From an uncultured Crocinitomix sp. (GTDB taxonomy: Bacteria > Bacteroidota > Bacteroidia > Flavobacteriales_D > Crocinitomicaceae), in the NCBI GenBank assembly GCA_937136425.1, contig CAKZON010000096.1:1-46524 (forward strand): 46,524 bases of DNA, in the 5' to 3' direction. Below the pieces are notes generated by a model. It searched no databases. It was not told the origin of the DNA and saw only the letters and a list, made by a program, of their open reading frames with translations. Each line of letters begins with the position of its first letter. Position 1 is the stretch's first letter. Made by a program: the position numbers and the translations under genes. This document shows, piece by piece, positions 1 through 7,218 of the stretch.

Positions 1-381
1 TACCCTAACATCTGAACCACCGCCACCAGCAGCACCATATTCGGTTGCTGCCTGACCGCCACCATTATAACCTCCTGCACCATGAGCAGCACCTGCTCCA
101 CCGACATAAACGTTTAATATTTGACCTGGAATTACAAAAAGTTTACCAATTGAATATCCTCCTAGACCTCCTGTGGCTGGTTCGCCATCTAATCCGACAG
201 AAGAACCTCCTTGAGCTCCCCAAGTTTCAATTTCTACCAGTGTTACACCATCTGGAACTGTATATGTTTGCACTGCACCTGTATATGAGAATGTTTCCGT
301 TTGAGCAAATACCCAATTTACACTCATGCATAATAGCAGGAGGATTAACTGAGATCGTTTAATACGCTTTAAATCATTCAT
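1..381 (-). CDS. Glycine-rich secreted protein, N-terminal part (runs off left edge)
   Basis: The frame is open from an ATG at 381 to the window edge, giving 127 residues. Residues 1-27 form a signal peptide: a basic start (MNDLKRIKR), a hydrophobic run and a VFAQ cleavage region. The mature part begins with an ETFSYTGAVQTYTVPDGV segment followed by TWGAQGGS, then becomes very rich in Gly, Ala and Tyr (GGAGAAHGAGGYNGGG). The TWGAQGG start is common in glycine-rich surface proteins of Bacteroidota, many of which end in a T9SS sorting domain. That end lies outside the window, so secretion by T9SS is inference. It is divergent from the oxidoreductase gene at 645. Confidence 0.75.
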   Translation of the reverse strand, partial: MNDLKRIKRSQLILLLLCMSVNWVFAQTETFSYTGAVQTYTVPDGVTLVEIETWGAQGGSSVGLDGEPATGGLGGYSIGKLFVIPGQILNVYVGGAGAAHGAGGYNGGGQAATEYGAAGGGGSDVRV

Positions 382-579
382 AAGGATAAGTAGCAATCAC
401 CTTAAAAGGAGCTACAAAAATAAATTTTTATTCTGTTTTTAAGACCACCTTTAAAACGAAAATCATAATAAGCTAGTCTTCCTAACCGCAATTTAACATA
501 AGTCAATCATACTCACAAAATTAAAGTGTGAATGTTAATAAGAACTGATAAAAGAAAAAAGGGCGGTTGGTTTTCTGAA

Positions 580-587
580 TATCTTTG
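580..587 (+). promoter_or_regulatory. Candidate Bacteroidota -7 element for the operon at 645
   Basis: TATCTTTG matches the TAnnTTTG -7 consensus of Bacteroidota sigma factor promoters. It predicts a start near 592 and a leader of about 50 bases. I do not see a TTG at the expected 17-23 base spacing upstream, so the call rests on the -7 element alone. Confidence 0.4.
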
Positions 588-644
588 CTAAACGATTAGT
601 ACTGGTAAAGATTTCAGTTGCTATTCACATTAAAAACTCACATT

Positions 645-1643
645 ATGCTAAAAATTGGTCTTTTTGGATTAGGACATTTAGGAAAAATTCATGCTAAACT
701 TATTCTAGAGTTAAGCGATTTATACGAATTTGTTGGATTTTATGACCCTAATGATGCAAATGCAGAGTTTGCCAGCAATGAAATGGGGTTAAAAAGATAT
801 ACAGACATTAAAACCCTTATAGATGCTGTTGATGTTATTGATATTGTAACTCCAACTATTTCTCATTTTGATATAGCTTCTGTAGCCATTCGTAACTCAA
901 AACATGTTTTTATTGAGAAACCTGTAACACAAACGAATGAAGAAGCTAAAAAGCTACGATTGTTAGCTCAAGAAGCTGAAGTAAAAGTTCAGGTAGGACA
1001 TGTAGAGCGATTTAATCCAGCATTTAAAAATGCCTTGCCTTATATTAATAACCCCATGTTTATTGAAACGCACCGCCTTGCTCAATATAACCCTCGAGGA
1101 ACAGATGTTCCTGTTGTATTAGATTTAATGATTCATGATTTAGATATTATTCTAAGTTCTGTTAAATCAACTGTAAGACGAATAAGCGCTTCTGGTGTAG
1201 CAGTGGTTAGTGAAACGCCAGACATTACGAATGCTCGTTTAGAATTTGACAATGGTTGTGTAGCTAACCTTACCGCCTCTCGAATTTCTTTAAAAAACAT
1301 GCGTAAATCACGCTTTTTTCAAAAGGATGCTTATATCTCTATTGACTTTTTAAGTAAGGAGGCTGAAATTGTTAAAATGACCACCTTAGAAACGGAACCA
1401 GATCCTTTTGATATTGTATTTGATCTTGGTGAAGGAAAAGCAAAGAAAAAAATTGAAATTTTCAAACCAGATGTGGCTGCTTCAAACGCTATAAAAGAAG
1501 AGCTTGAAACCTTTTCTCAATCTATTGAAAATGATACAGTTCCAATAGTTTCGATTGAAGACGGAGAGTATGCATTAAACATAGCATTGCAGATAATGGA
1601 AAAATTAAAGTTAAACGGAAACTTGATTAAGGAAAATATTTAA
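645..1643 (+). CDS. Gfo/Idh/MocA-family NAD(P)-dependent oxidoreductase
   Basis: 332 residues, the usual length for the family. The N-terminus is a Rossmann fold with the glycine motif GLFGLGHLGKIH at residues 4-15. The motif IEKPVT, with the lysine expected in the active site of this family, follows at about residue 90, and a GHVERFNP segment begins the C-terminal alpha/beta domain. I chose the ATG at 645 because it starts directly on MLKIGLFG. An in-frame TTG at 618 would add nine residues of no family character. Members oxidise or reduce sugars, inositols and sugar-nucleotide derivatives; the substrate here cannot be told. The gene precedes a lipoprotein and a lipid-linked sugar transferase, so a role in surface glycan precursor synthesis is a reasonable inference. 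Confidence 0.88.
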   Translation: MLKIGLFGLGHLGKIHAKLILELSDLYEFVGFYDPNDANAEFASNEMGLKRYTDIKTLIDAVDVIDIVTPTISHFDIASVAIRNSKHVFIEKPVTQTNEEAKKLRLLAQEAEVKVQVGHVERFNPAFKNALPYINNPMFIETHRLAQYNPRGTDVPVVLDLMIHDLDIILSSVKSTVRRISASGVAVVSETPDITNARLEFDNGCVANLTASRISLKNMRKSRFFQKDAYISIDFLSKEAEIVKMTTLETEPDPFDIVFDLGEGKAKKKIEIFKPDVAASNAIKEELETFSQSIENDTVPIVSIEDGEYALNIALQIMEKLKLNGNLIKENI

Positions 1644-1681
1644 TGTTTTTTTGCGTTCTGAAAGAAACGTAATTGCGCCAA

Positions 1682-2545
1682 ATGATAAAAAACCTACTTT
1701 TAATTACCCTTTTTTCGAGCTTTCTAATTGGTTGTAAACAAGATGACATTACACCATCATGGCTTGTAATAAACGAGTTTAGCTTAACTACAAATGCGGA
1801 AACGCAAGGAGCCAACTCACATGGTATTACTGATGCTTGGATTTTTATGGACGGGCGATCATTAGGAGTTTTTGAAGTTCCTTGTAAAATTCCAGTGTTA
1901 GATGAAGGAGAACACAATTTCATTATTTTCGGGGGAATTAAAAACAATGGTATTTCTAGCACTCGAATTCGTTACCCTTTCTACAATCCATATGAAGTTA
2001 CGGCTAGTTTAGCGTTAAATGATACTTTACATTTATCGCCAACAGTTACTTATAAAGGAGAAACAGCATTCTCGTTTAATGAAGATTTTGAAGATGCAGG
2101 AATTGGTTTTGTAAAAGGTCCAACTTCTGATACTAGCATGGTTTTTATTGAGGATACTGATATTGTGCAACACGGTGATAAATGTGGAGCCATTTTCTTA
2201 ACCACAACGGATTCTGTTTACACGGGTAGTACAGCTAGCTTTATGGAACTTCCAAAAGGCCAAGATGTATTTTTAGAAATAGATTACAATAACAATAATT
2301 CATTGGCAATGGGAGTAATTGCACGTTACCCTGATGGCAGTGTTAATGAACATACACCTCTTATAATTGTGAATCCACAACCGGAAGGTGAAGAAGTCTG
2401 GAAAAAAATCTACATTGATTTAAAAGAAGATGTAAGTTTTGATGTGGGCGCATCTAGTTATGAAATTTTCTTTTTAGCAGCAAAAGACACCTCTGTTAAT
2501 GAAGGTCGCATTTATTTAGACAATGTAAAAGTAGTTCATTATTAA
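1682..2545 (+). CDS. Uncharacterised lipoprotein
   Basis: 287 residues. The N-terminus is a lipoprotein signal peptide with lipobox LIGC at about residues 16-19, followed by KQDD, so the protein should be anchored in the envelope. Two beta-rich parts can be guessed. Residues ~25-120 include a TDAWIFMDGRSLGVFEVP segment resembling extracellular beta-sandwich domains. Residues ~135-287 have the FNEDFED start and YLDNVKV end seen in jelly-roll or carbohydrate-binding-like modules. I do not recognise a named family. The start is the ATG at 1682; a TTG at 1673 is also in frame but would add residues before the signal. The stop overlaps the next start as TAATG, so translation is probably coupled to the sugar transferase. 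Confidence 0.8.
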   Translation: MIKNLLLITLFSSFLIGCKQDDITPSWLVINEFSLTTNAETQGANSHGITDAWIFMDGRSLGVFEVPCKIPVLDEGEHNFIIFGGIKNNGISSTRIRYPFYNPYEVTASLALNDTLHLSPTVTYKGETAFSFNEDFEDAGIGFVKGPTSDTSMVFIEDTDIVQHGDKCGAIFLTTTDSVYTGSTASFMELPKGQDVFLEIDYNNNNSLAMGVIARYPDGSVNEHTPLIIVNPQPEGEEVWKKIYIDLKEDVSFDVGASSYEIFFLAAKDTSVNEGRIYLDNVKVVHY

Positions 2546-3945
2546 TGACCGAAAAACAACGGACCATACTACTCGTTTTCTTTGATTTTTTAACTGCGAC
2601 AATTACGTGGTTCTTATTTTATGTCTACCGAATTACATCTATTGAAAAAGCTGAATTAACCTTTAAAGAAGGTTTTTTTCTTGGAATTCTTATTGTCCCA
2701 TTATTTTGGATGTTTTTATATGCCCTGCAAGGCACATACCATGATGTATTAAGAAATTATCGGTTAAAAACAATTAAGTATACATTGTTTGGAACCAGCA
2801 TTGGTGTAATTATTGTCTTTTTTAGTGTATTGCTAAATGACTTTGATCACCTTCACCTCTATCAGCAATATTACAAGCTCTTTTTTGCTCTTTTTATTCT
2901 GCATTTTACCATTACATTGCTTCCAAGGTTAATCATGACAACGATTCATGTTAAGCGGATTCACTCAGGTAAATTTGGATTTAAAACCATTATTATTGGT
3001 GGTAGTAGCAAAGCCGTGGAAATATTGAAAGAAATTCGAGATTTAAAACCTTCATCAGGACATAAATTTGTTGGGTTTGTAAATATTAACGGCAGTGACT
3101 TTGAATTAAAGGAGAGTTTGCCCCATTTAGGACATTTAGATGACGTTGAAGCTATTTTAGCAGACGAAAGCATAGACGAAGTTATAATTGCGTTAGAAAG
3201 TTCAGATCATGAACGTTTAAAAGGTATAATTACACAGCTGTCGAGTTATGACATTCGTATTAGTATTATGCCAGATGCCTACGACATTCTTTCTGGACAG
3301 GTACACATGAACAGCATTTTCGGTGCGCTATTGCTTACAACCAATACTAGCAATATGCCTGATTGGCAAATTTCGTCTAAACGAATTTTTGACATAATGG
3401 CTTCTGTCATTGCCTTGATAGTTCTTATTCCTGTTTACATCATTCTGGCAATTTCAGTAAAACTATCTTCTAAGGGACCTATTTTTTTCACCCAAGAACG
3501 GGTAGGTAAAAATAGACAGCCCTTTAATATTATAAAGTTTAGAACAATGTATGTGGGTTCCGAAAAAAATGGGCCGCAATTGTCTAGCAGTAATGATAGC
3601 CGAATTACGAAAGTGGGCAAATTTTTGCGCAAAACCAGACTAGATGAATTTCCTCAATTTTGGAACGTACTTATTGGAGATATGTCGTTAGTAGGTCCTC
3701 GGCCAGAAAGACAACATTATATTGACGAAATCTCAAAACATGATCCGCAATATTTGTATCTACACAAAGTAAGACCAGGAATTACATCTTGGGGACAAGT
3801 TAAATTTGGTTACGCAGAAAATGTAGAACAAATGGTGCAACGTATGAAGTATGACTTGCTTTACATCCGAAACATGTCTATTGCGCTGGATTTAAAAATT
3901 ATGTTTTATACCATTGCAATTATCTTTAAAGGTAAAGGAAAATAG
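2545..3945 (+). CDS. Polyprenyl glycosylphosphotransferase (sugar transferase)
   Basis: 466 residues with the standard WcaJ/CpsE-type layout. Four predicted membrane segments lie in residues ~8-130. A soluble Rossmann-like domain (FKTIIIGGSSKAVEIL, residues ~147-265) follows, then one membrane segment (~280-305) and the bacterial sugar transferase domain. The catalytic domain shows KRIFDI, GPIFFTQERVG, FKIRTM-like FRTMYVGSE, RKTRLDEFPQFWNV and SLVGPRPE. The family transfers a sugar-1-phosphate from a nucleotide sugar to undecaprenyl phosphate on the inner membrane, the first step in building exopolysaccharide, capsule or O-antigen units. The upstream oxidoreductase and lipoprotein are co-transcribed. 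No glycosyltransferases or flippase follow, so this is an isolated initiating enzyme. The sugar specificity is not predictable. Confidence 0.93.
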   Translation: MTEKQRTILLVFFDFLTATITWFLFYVYRITSIEKAELTFKEGFFLGILIVPLFWMFLYALQGTYHDVLRNYRLKTIKYTLFGTSIGVIIVFFSVLLNDFDHLHLYQQYYKLFFALFILHFTITLLPRLIMTTIHVKRIHSGKFGFKTIIIGGSSKAVEILKEIRDLKPSSGHKFVGFVNINGSDFELKESLPHLGHLDDVEAILADESIDEVIIALESSDHERLKGIITQLSSYDIRISIMPDAYDILSGQVHMNSIFGALLLTTNTSNMPDWQISSKRIFDIMASVIALIVLIPVYIILAISVKLSSKGPIFFTQERVGKNRQPFNIIKFRTMYVGSEKNGPQLSSSNDSRITKVGKFLRKTRLDEFPQFWNVLIGDMSLVGPRPERQHYIDEISKHDPQYLYLHKVRPGITSWGQVKFGYAENVEQMVQRMKYDLLYIRNMSIALDLKIMFYTIAIIFKGKGK

Positions 3946-4019
3946 TATTCACATCATTCTTTCTGGATTATTCGTAAATTGTAAAGGTTTAGTATTTCTA
4001 CAACTAGCATCTTCAAACA

Positions 4020-4868
4020 ATGGCTTTCAGTAAAATAATTCAATCTAGTATTCAATTTTGGCTTAACACCACTGGACGTAAATTAGATTACACAAAATTA
4101 CCTTATTTAAAAGGTCCATTAGCTGGGCAAGAAATAATTGGTGATGAGTTTTACAAAAAGCTGGCAAATGAAGAAAATTTAAAAGTAGTTTTTAGTGAGG
4201 ACGGTGGCTTACTACTGGATTTTAACGAAGTTATTAATCAAGATAGCCCTTTAAAGGATGGGCTAGCAAATGAGATTAAACATTTTTACGAAAGAACAGC
4301 CCAATACAATATGGAGGTCTGGTCAAAATGGATTCCGCCAATCAGTTGGTTTGCCAAAATTATAATTCGTTCTGTTAGTACTAAAATGCAACAATTAAAC
4401 ATTCCACTTAGCCCCTTGGAAACAAGTTATGGAATGACCAGTAATGTGATTCACCTGAACAATGAAAATGAAGAGCCCAATTATGTTTGTTGGCTAAGAA
4501 AATCCATAAAATCAAACAAGGTTGTATACGCCGGTTTTTATAGTGCCTTTCAATTAGATGGCTCAGCAACAAAACATGTCAAGGTTGTTTTTCCACTTAC
4601 GAATGGAAATGTAACGGTAATTCTAAAAGTAGATTTAATGGAAGATGGCTCAGTAAAACTTATATCGAACAAACGAAAGTTCCCTGGTACAGGTTATTAT
4701 CGGTTACATCAAAACAAAAAAGGTGTAGTAAAATATCGTCGAATTCCAATTAAAGAAGTTATTCATGTTTTTAAAGATGAAAATAACATTTTACGAACCG
4801 ATCATTTTTTTAGCTGGGCTAAAATAAAATTTCTGCACCTCCACTACAAAATGAATTTAAAGAATTAG
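4020..4868 (+). CDS. Conserved hypothetical protein
   Basis: 282 residues, starting at ATG 4020. I do not recognise the family. It has no signal peptide. One moderately hydrophobic stretch (WIPPISWFAKIIIRS, about residues 102-116) could be a membrane-associated helix. The C-terminal half is beta-rich and basic, with NKRKFPGTGYYRLH and a run of lysines. It stands 74 bases after the sugar transferase and 26 bases before a membrane-protein gene, so it may belong to the same transcript as the small envelope genes that follow. It is probably a soluble or peripheral protein. No function is claimed. Confidence 0.7.
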   Translation: MAFSKIIQSSIQFWLNTTGRKLDYTKLPYLKGPLAGQEIIGDEFYKKLANEENLKVVFSEDGGLLLDFNEVINQDSPLKDGLANEIKHFYERTAQYNMEVWSKWIPPISWFAKIIIRSVSTKMQQLNIPLSPLETSYGMTSNVIHLNNENEEPNYVCWLRKSIKSNKVVYAGFYSAFQLDGSATKHVKVVFPLTNGNVTVILKVDLMEDGSVKLISNKRKFPGTGYYRLHQNKKGVVKYRRIPIKEVIHVFKDENNILRTDHFFSWAKIKFLHLHYKMNLKN

Positions 4869-4894
4869 ATATCTTAAATGCAAGAAAGTACCTT

Positions 4895-5530
4895 TTGCAC
4901 AACGAAAATTCCACGGAAGTTCTTAAATTGAAATGGAATACAAAAAGAATGATCTTACTAACCCGATTTACAAATATTTTACCGCTAATTCTAGTTGCAA
5001 TGGTCCTTTTATCCATCTATTGGATTGGAGTCGACTTAAGCATATATCAATTTGGCATTGCTATCCTTCTACTAAATTTTATAATTGAATTAATCCTTGC
5101 TTATTCCCTGAAGCGAAAACAAGATAGTGGAGAAATTCACCTTTTTTATAAACGAAATAATGAACCATTATTCCTTAAATGGGCAATACTTGCCCTAAGT
5201 CTGATCATTATTTTTTTTGTAATAATAGATTCGGGAGATACTCAAGGATGGTTTTGGCTAACTTTATTTGCTACCAAAGGCATTGAGCACTACCTTCACA
5301 TTACAAATTGGGAGGTTATTATTGAAAACAATTCTGTTTGTGAAAAAAGTTTTTGGTTAAAACCAATTCTCATTGCCAACATTGATAAATTACACATTAA
5401 CGATCAAGCCCATTTAGAGATTACAGCATCCAAAGATGTTTCAATATTTAAGTTAGATTCAGGAACCTCTGTAAATTTAAGAGATCAAATTGAAAATATA
5501 CAATCCATTAGAAGCACATCTTATGTTTAA
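4895..5530 (+). CDS. Membrane protein of unknown function, PH-like C-terminus
   Basis: Up to 211 residues. Four hydrophobic segments are visible: two at about residues 24-45 and 50-70, and two at about 90-110 and 115-130. A hydrophilic beta-rich tail (residues ~140-211) resembles the bacterial PH-like domains found after paired membrane helices; this is a guess from pattern only. The start is uncertain. TTG at 4895 includes a basic segment (KLKWNTKR) that suits the cytosolic side of the first helix, while the first in-frame ATG is at 4949 and would give 193 residues. The gene overlaps the next one by eight bases, so the two are probably translated together. Confidence 0.6.
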   Translation: MHNENSTEVLKLKWNTKRMILLTRFTNILPLILVAMVLLSIYWIGVDLSIYQFGIAILLLNFIIELILAYSLKRKQDSGEIHLFYKRNNEPLFLKWAILALSLIIIFFVIIDSGDTQGWFWLTLFATKGIEHYLHITNWEVIIENNSVCEKSFWLKPILIANIDKLHINDQAHLEITASKDVSIFKLDSGTSVNLRDQIENIQSIRSTSYV

Positions 5531-6131
5531 AGCATTACAACTAACACTTATTGCAATTGGCATTTTTACCATTGCATCTTGCGGAAATTCAGATAATGAT
5601 TTATTGTCAGAAGAGTCATTAGTATTAGAGCATTTCACTTTGCAAGAAGCCGAGGAACTTGAAAAAATTCATGACTTCTTTATTACTCATGTTTCCAACG
5701 TCAAAGATCCAAACAGCTCTGAAGCAATTGATGATTTAACGCATTTTTTAATCGATCTAAAAGAAGCAGGAAGCACAGGTGTGATTGAAATCCCGATTAG
5801 CTATGAAGAAGAGAAAAATTTAATTGGAGAGTTAAGTACTTCATTAATTGACAAAATTTGGGATAAAGACACTGAGATTGGCTATTTAAACATGCATCCT
5901 TTAAGTGATTATGTGCAGTTTTTACTCGAATTAGGAAAAGAACATCCAATTGCAAAAGATTATGCAGAGAAGATTCAACAGGCAGGAACAATAAGCTCGA
6001 CAGTCATAAGTTCACTATTAATGTCTCCAGAAAAGTATGACACTAATGTAAATGCAATTCGTTTATTAATTGCTATTCATTACATTACGATTGACTATAA
6101 TAATAATCTTTCAGCAGATGTAATTTATTAA
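5523..6131 (+). CDS. Uncharacterised lipoprotein
   Basis: 202 residues from the ATG at 5523, which starts a clear lipoprotein signal: MFKALQLT, a hydrophobic run, and IASCGNS with the lipid-modified cysteine at residue 19. The mature part is acidic and mostly helical (EEAEELEKIHDFF and similar stretches), without a motif I recognise. The ATG lies inside the last codons of the upstream membrane-protein gene, an eight-base overlap typical of translational coupling. The following gene begins five bases after this stop. A periplasmic partner of the neighbouring membrane proteins is possible, but this is inference. Confidence 0.75.
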   Translation: MFKALQLTLIAIGIFTIASCGNSDNDLLSEESLVLEHFTLQEAEELEKIHDFFITHVSNVKDPNSSEAIDDLTHFLIDLKEAGSTGVIEIPISYEEEKNLIGELSTSLIDKIWDKDTEIGYLNMHPLSDYVQFLLELGKEHPIAKDYAEKIQQAGTISSTVISSLLMSPEKYDTNVNAIRLLIAIHYITIDYNNNLSADVIY

Positions 6132-6136
6132 AGTTA

Positions 6137-6673
6137 ATGCGTTTATTTCAATCAATAGGCTTTTATATTACACTTGGGCTATTCTTCCTTGGGTATACAA
6201 TGGTTCGTGCAGGTTTAGAAAATGACAACCATCTTTTTATTTGGCTTGGATTAATTGGAATTGCAATTACTTTAATTATTTATTTGTTTATAATTCTTCG
6301 AAATAAATCAGATAAACACAAAGCTGAGAATGAAAAGTTAAAATGGATTTCAAATCTCAAAAAAATGGGATCTAAAACCACGATTAATTTAGAGGAAACC
6401 TGGCATAAGCAAATTTACCTAAACAACCCAATAGAAAATGATCCACATGAATCAGAATCTCTTGAGGCTTATGTTTCTCCTTATCTTAAAAAAGATGAAG
6501 ATACATTTGAATATATAATTGAAATACCATTTAAGGGAAACATTATCCCCTATCAATTTAAAGCCCGGCAAAATACAACCGATTTAAAAATACATTTTGC
6601 AATCCACAAAACCACAACACTCTACACATTAAAGAATGAGGTTTATTTGGATCTTGAATTTTTAGAGACATGA
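6137..6673 (+). CDS. Small membrane protein of unknown function
   Basis: 178 residues. Two membrane helices occupy about residues 7-27 and 33-53, with a short turn between them. A cytosolic or periplasmic tail of about 120 residues follows, beginning with the charged stretch RNKSDKHKAENEKLK. No family is recognised. It is the last gene of the four-gene group beginning at 4020 and is followed by a short AT-rich hairpin that may end transcription. Confidence 0.7.
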   Translation: MRLFQSIGFYITLGLFFLGYTMVRAGLENDNHLFIWLGLIGIAITLIIYLFIILRNKSDKHKAENEKLKWISNLKKMGSKTTINLEETWHKQIYLNNPIENDPHESESLEAYVSPYLKKDEDTFEYIIEIPFKGNIIPYQFKARQNTTDLKIHFAIHKTTTLYTLKNEVYLDLEFLET

Positions 6674-6719
6674 TCATTCAGCCAGTTATCCGACCTAAAT
6701 TAGGTTATAAGTGAATAAA

Positions 6720-6742
6720 AACTAACGCAATTAGTTCATTTT
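6720..6742. terminator. Weak bidirectional terminator between convergent genes
   Basis: AACTAA and TTAGTT form a six-base-pair stem with loop CGCAA (6720-6736), followed by CATTTTTT on the + strand. On the - strand the same stem is followed by TTTAT, and it includes the stop codon of the gene at 6731. The stem is AT-rich, so the call is weak. Confidence 0.4.
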
Positions 6743-7075
6743 TTGGCGATTCCAAGTATCTAATAAGCGATCACTTTCTTTCAAAAACTCATCATAGGTA
6801 TGAAATGACTCCGGAGAATCTCCTCTTTTTTGAAGTGTATTGCGATACACTTCCATTATCAAATGAAAAATATTTGAATTCACTAATTTCACAGACATTT
6901 CTGGATTCGGTTTAAATGAATCGTAAACATCTTTGATTCGCTTTGCTTTTCGTTCTTCAGAGGTACTTAAATCTTCTTTGGACATTAATTCTGAAAAACT
7001 AGGAAGCAAAGTACGCGACATTAATACAAATCTTTGTATTACATGCACGGCTTTAATTCTGTCGTTGATTGTCAT
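6731..7075 (-). CDS. Small hypothetical protein
   Basis: 114 residues, mainly alpha-helical and highly charged, with no signal peptide or membrane segment. The ATG at 7075 is preceded by AGAAAGGAA seven to eight bases upstream, a good Shine-Dalgarno-like sequence that supports the start. I do not recognise the family. The helical pattern (NDRIKAVHVIQRFVL, then SEERKAKRIKDVYDSF) would suit a small four-helix regulatory or immunity-type protein, but there is no evidence for either. It is convergent with the membrane-protein gene at 6137 and separate from the large secreted protein upstream. Confidence 0.65.
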   Translation of the reverse strand: MTINDRIKAVHVIQRFVLMSRTLLPSFSELMSKEDLSTSEERKAKRIKDVYDSFKPNPEMSVKLVNSNIFHLIMEVYRNTLQKRGDSPESFHTYDEFLKESDRLLDTWNRQKMN

Positions 7076-7195
7076 AATAATTCCTTTCTATAATTAACGT
7101 AATAAACGCTGATTTGGTTGGTGAAACGCAACCAATTCTTTACTAAATAGTAACAGAAATGATGCCACTTTTTAATGTATGACTATCCCCCAACG

Positions 7196-7209
7196 TTAAT
7201 GCGCATTAA
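7196..7209. repeat. 14-bp perfect palindrome
   Basis: TTAATGCGCATTAA is a perfect dyad lying 9 bases beyond the stop of the large secreted protein at 7219. It has no T-run after it in either direction, so it does not look like a terminator. It could be a binding site or chance. Confidence 0.35.
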
Positions 7210-7218
7210 AGCACGCAA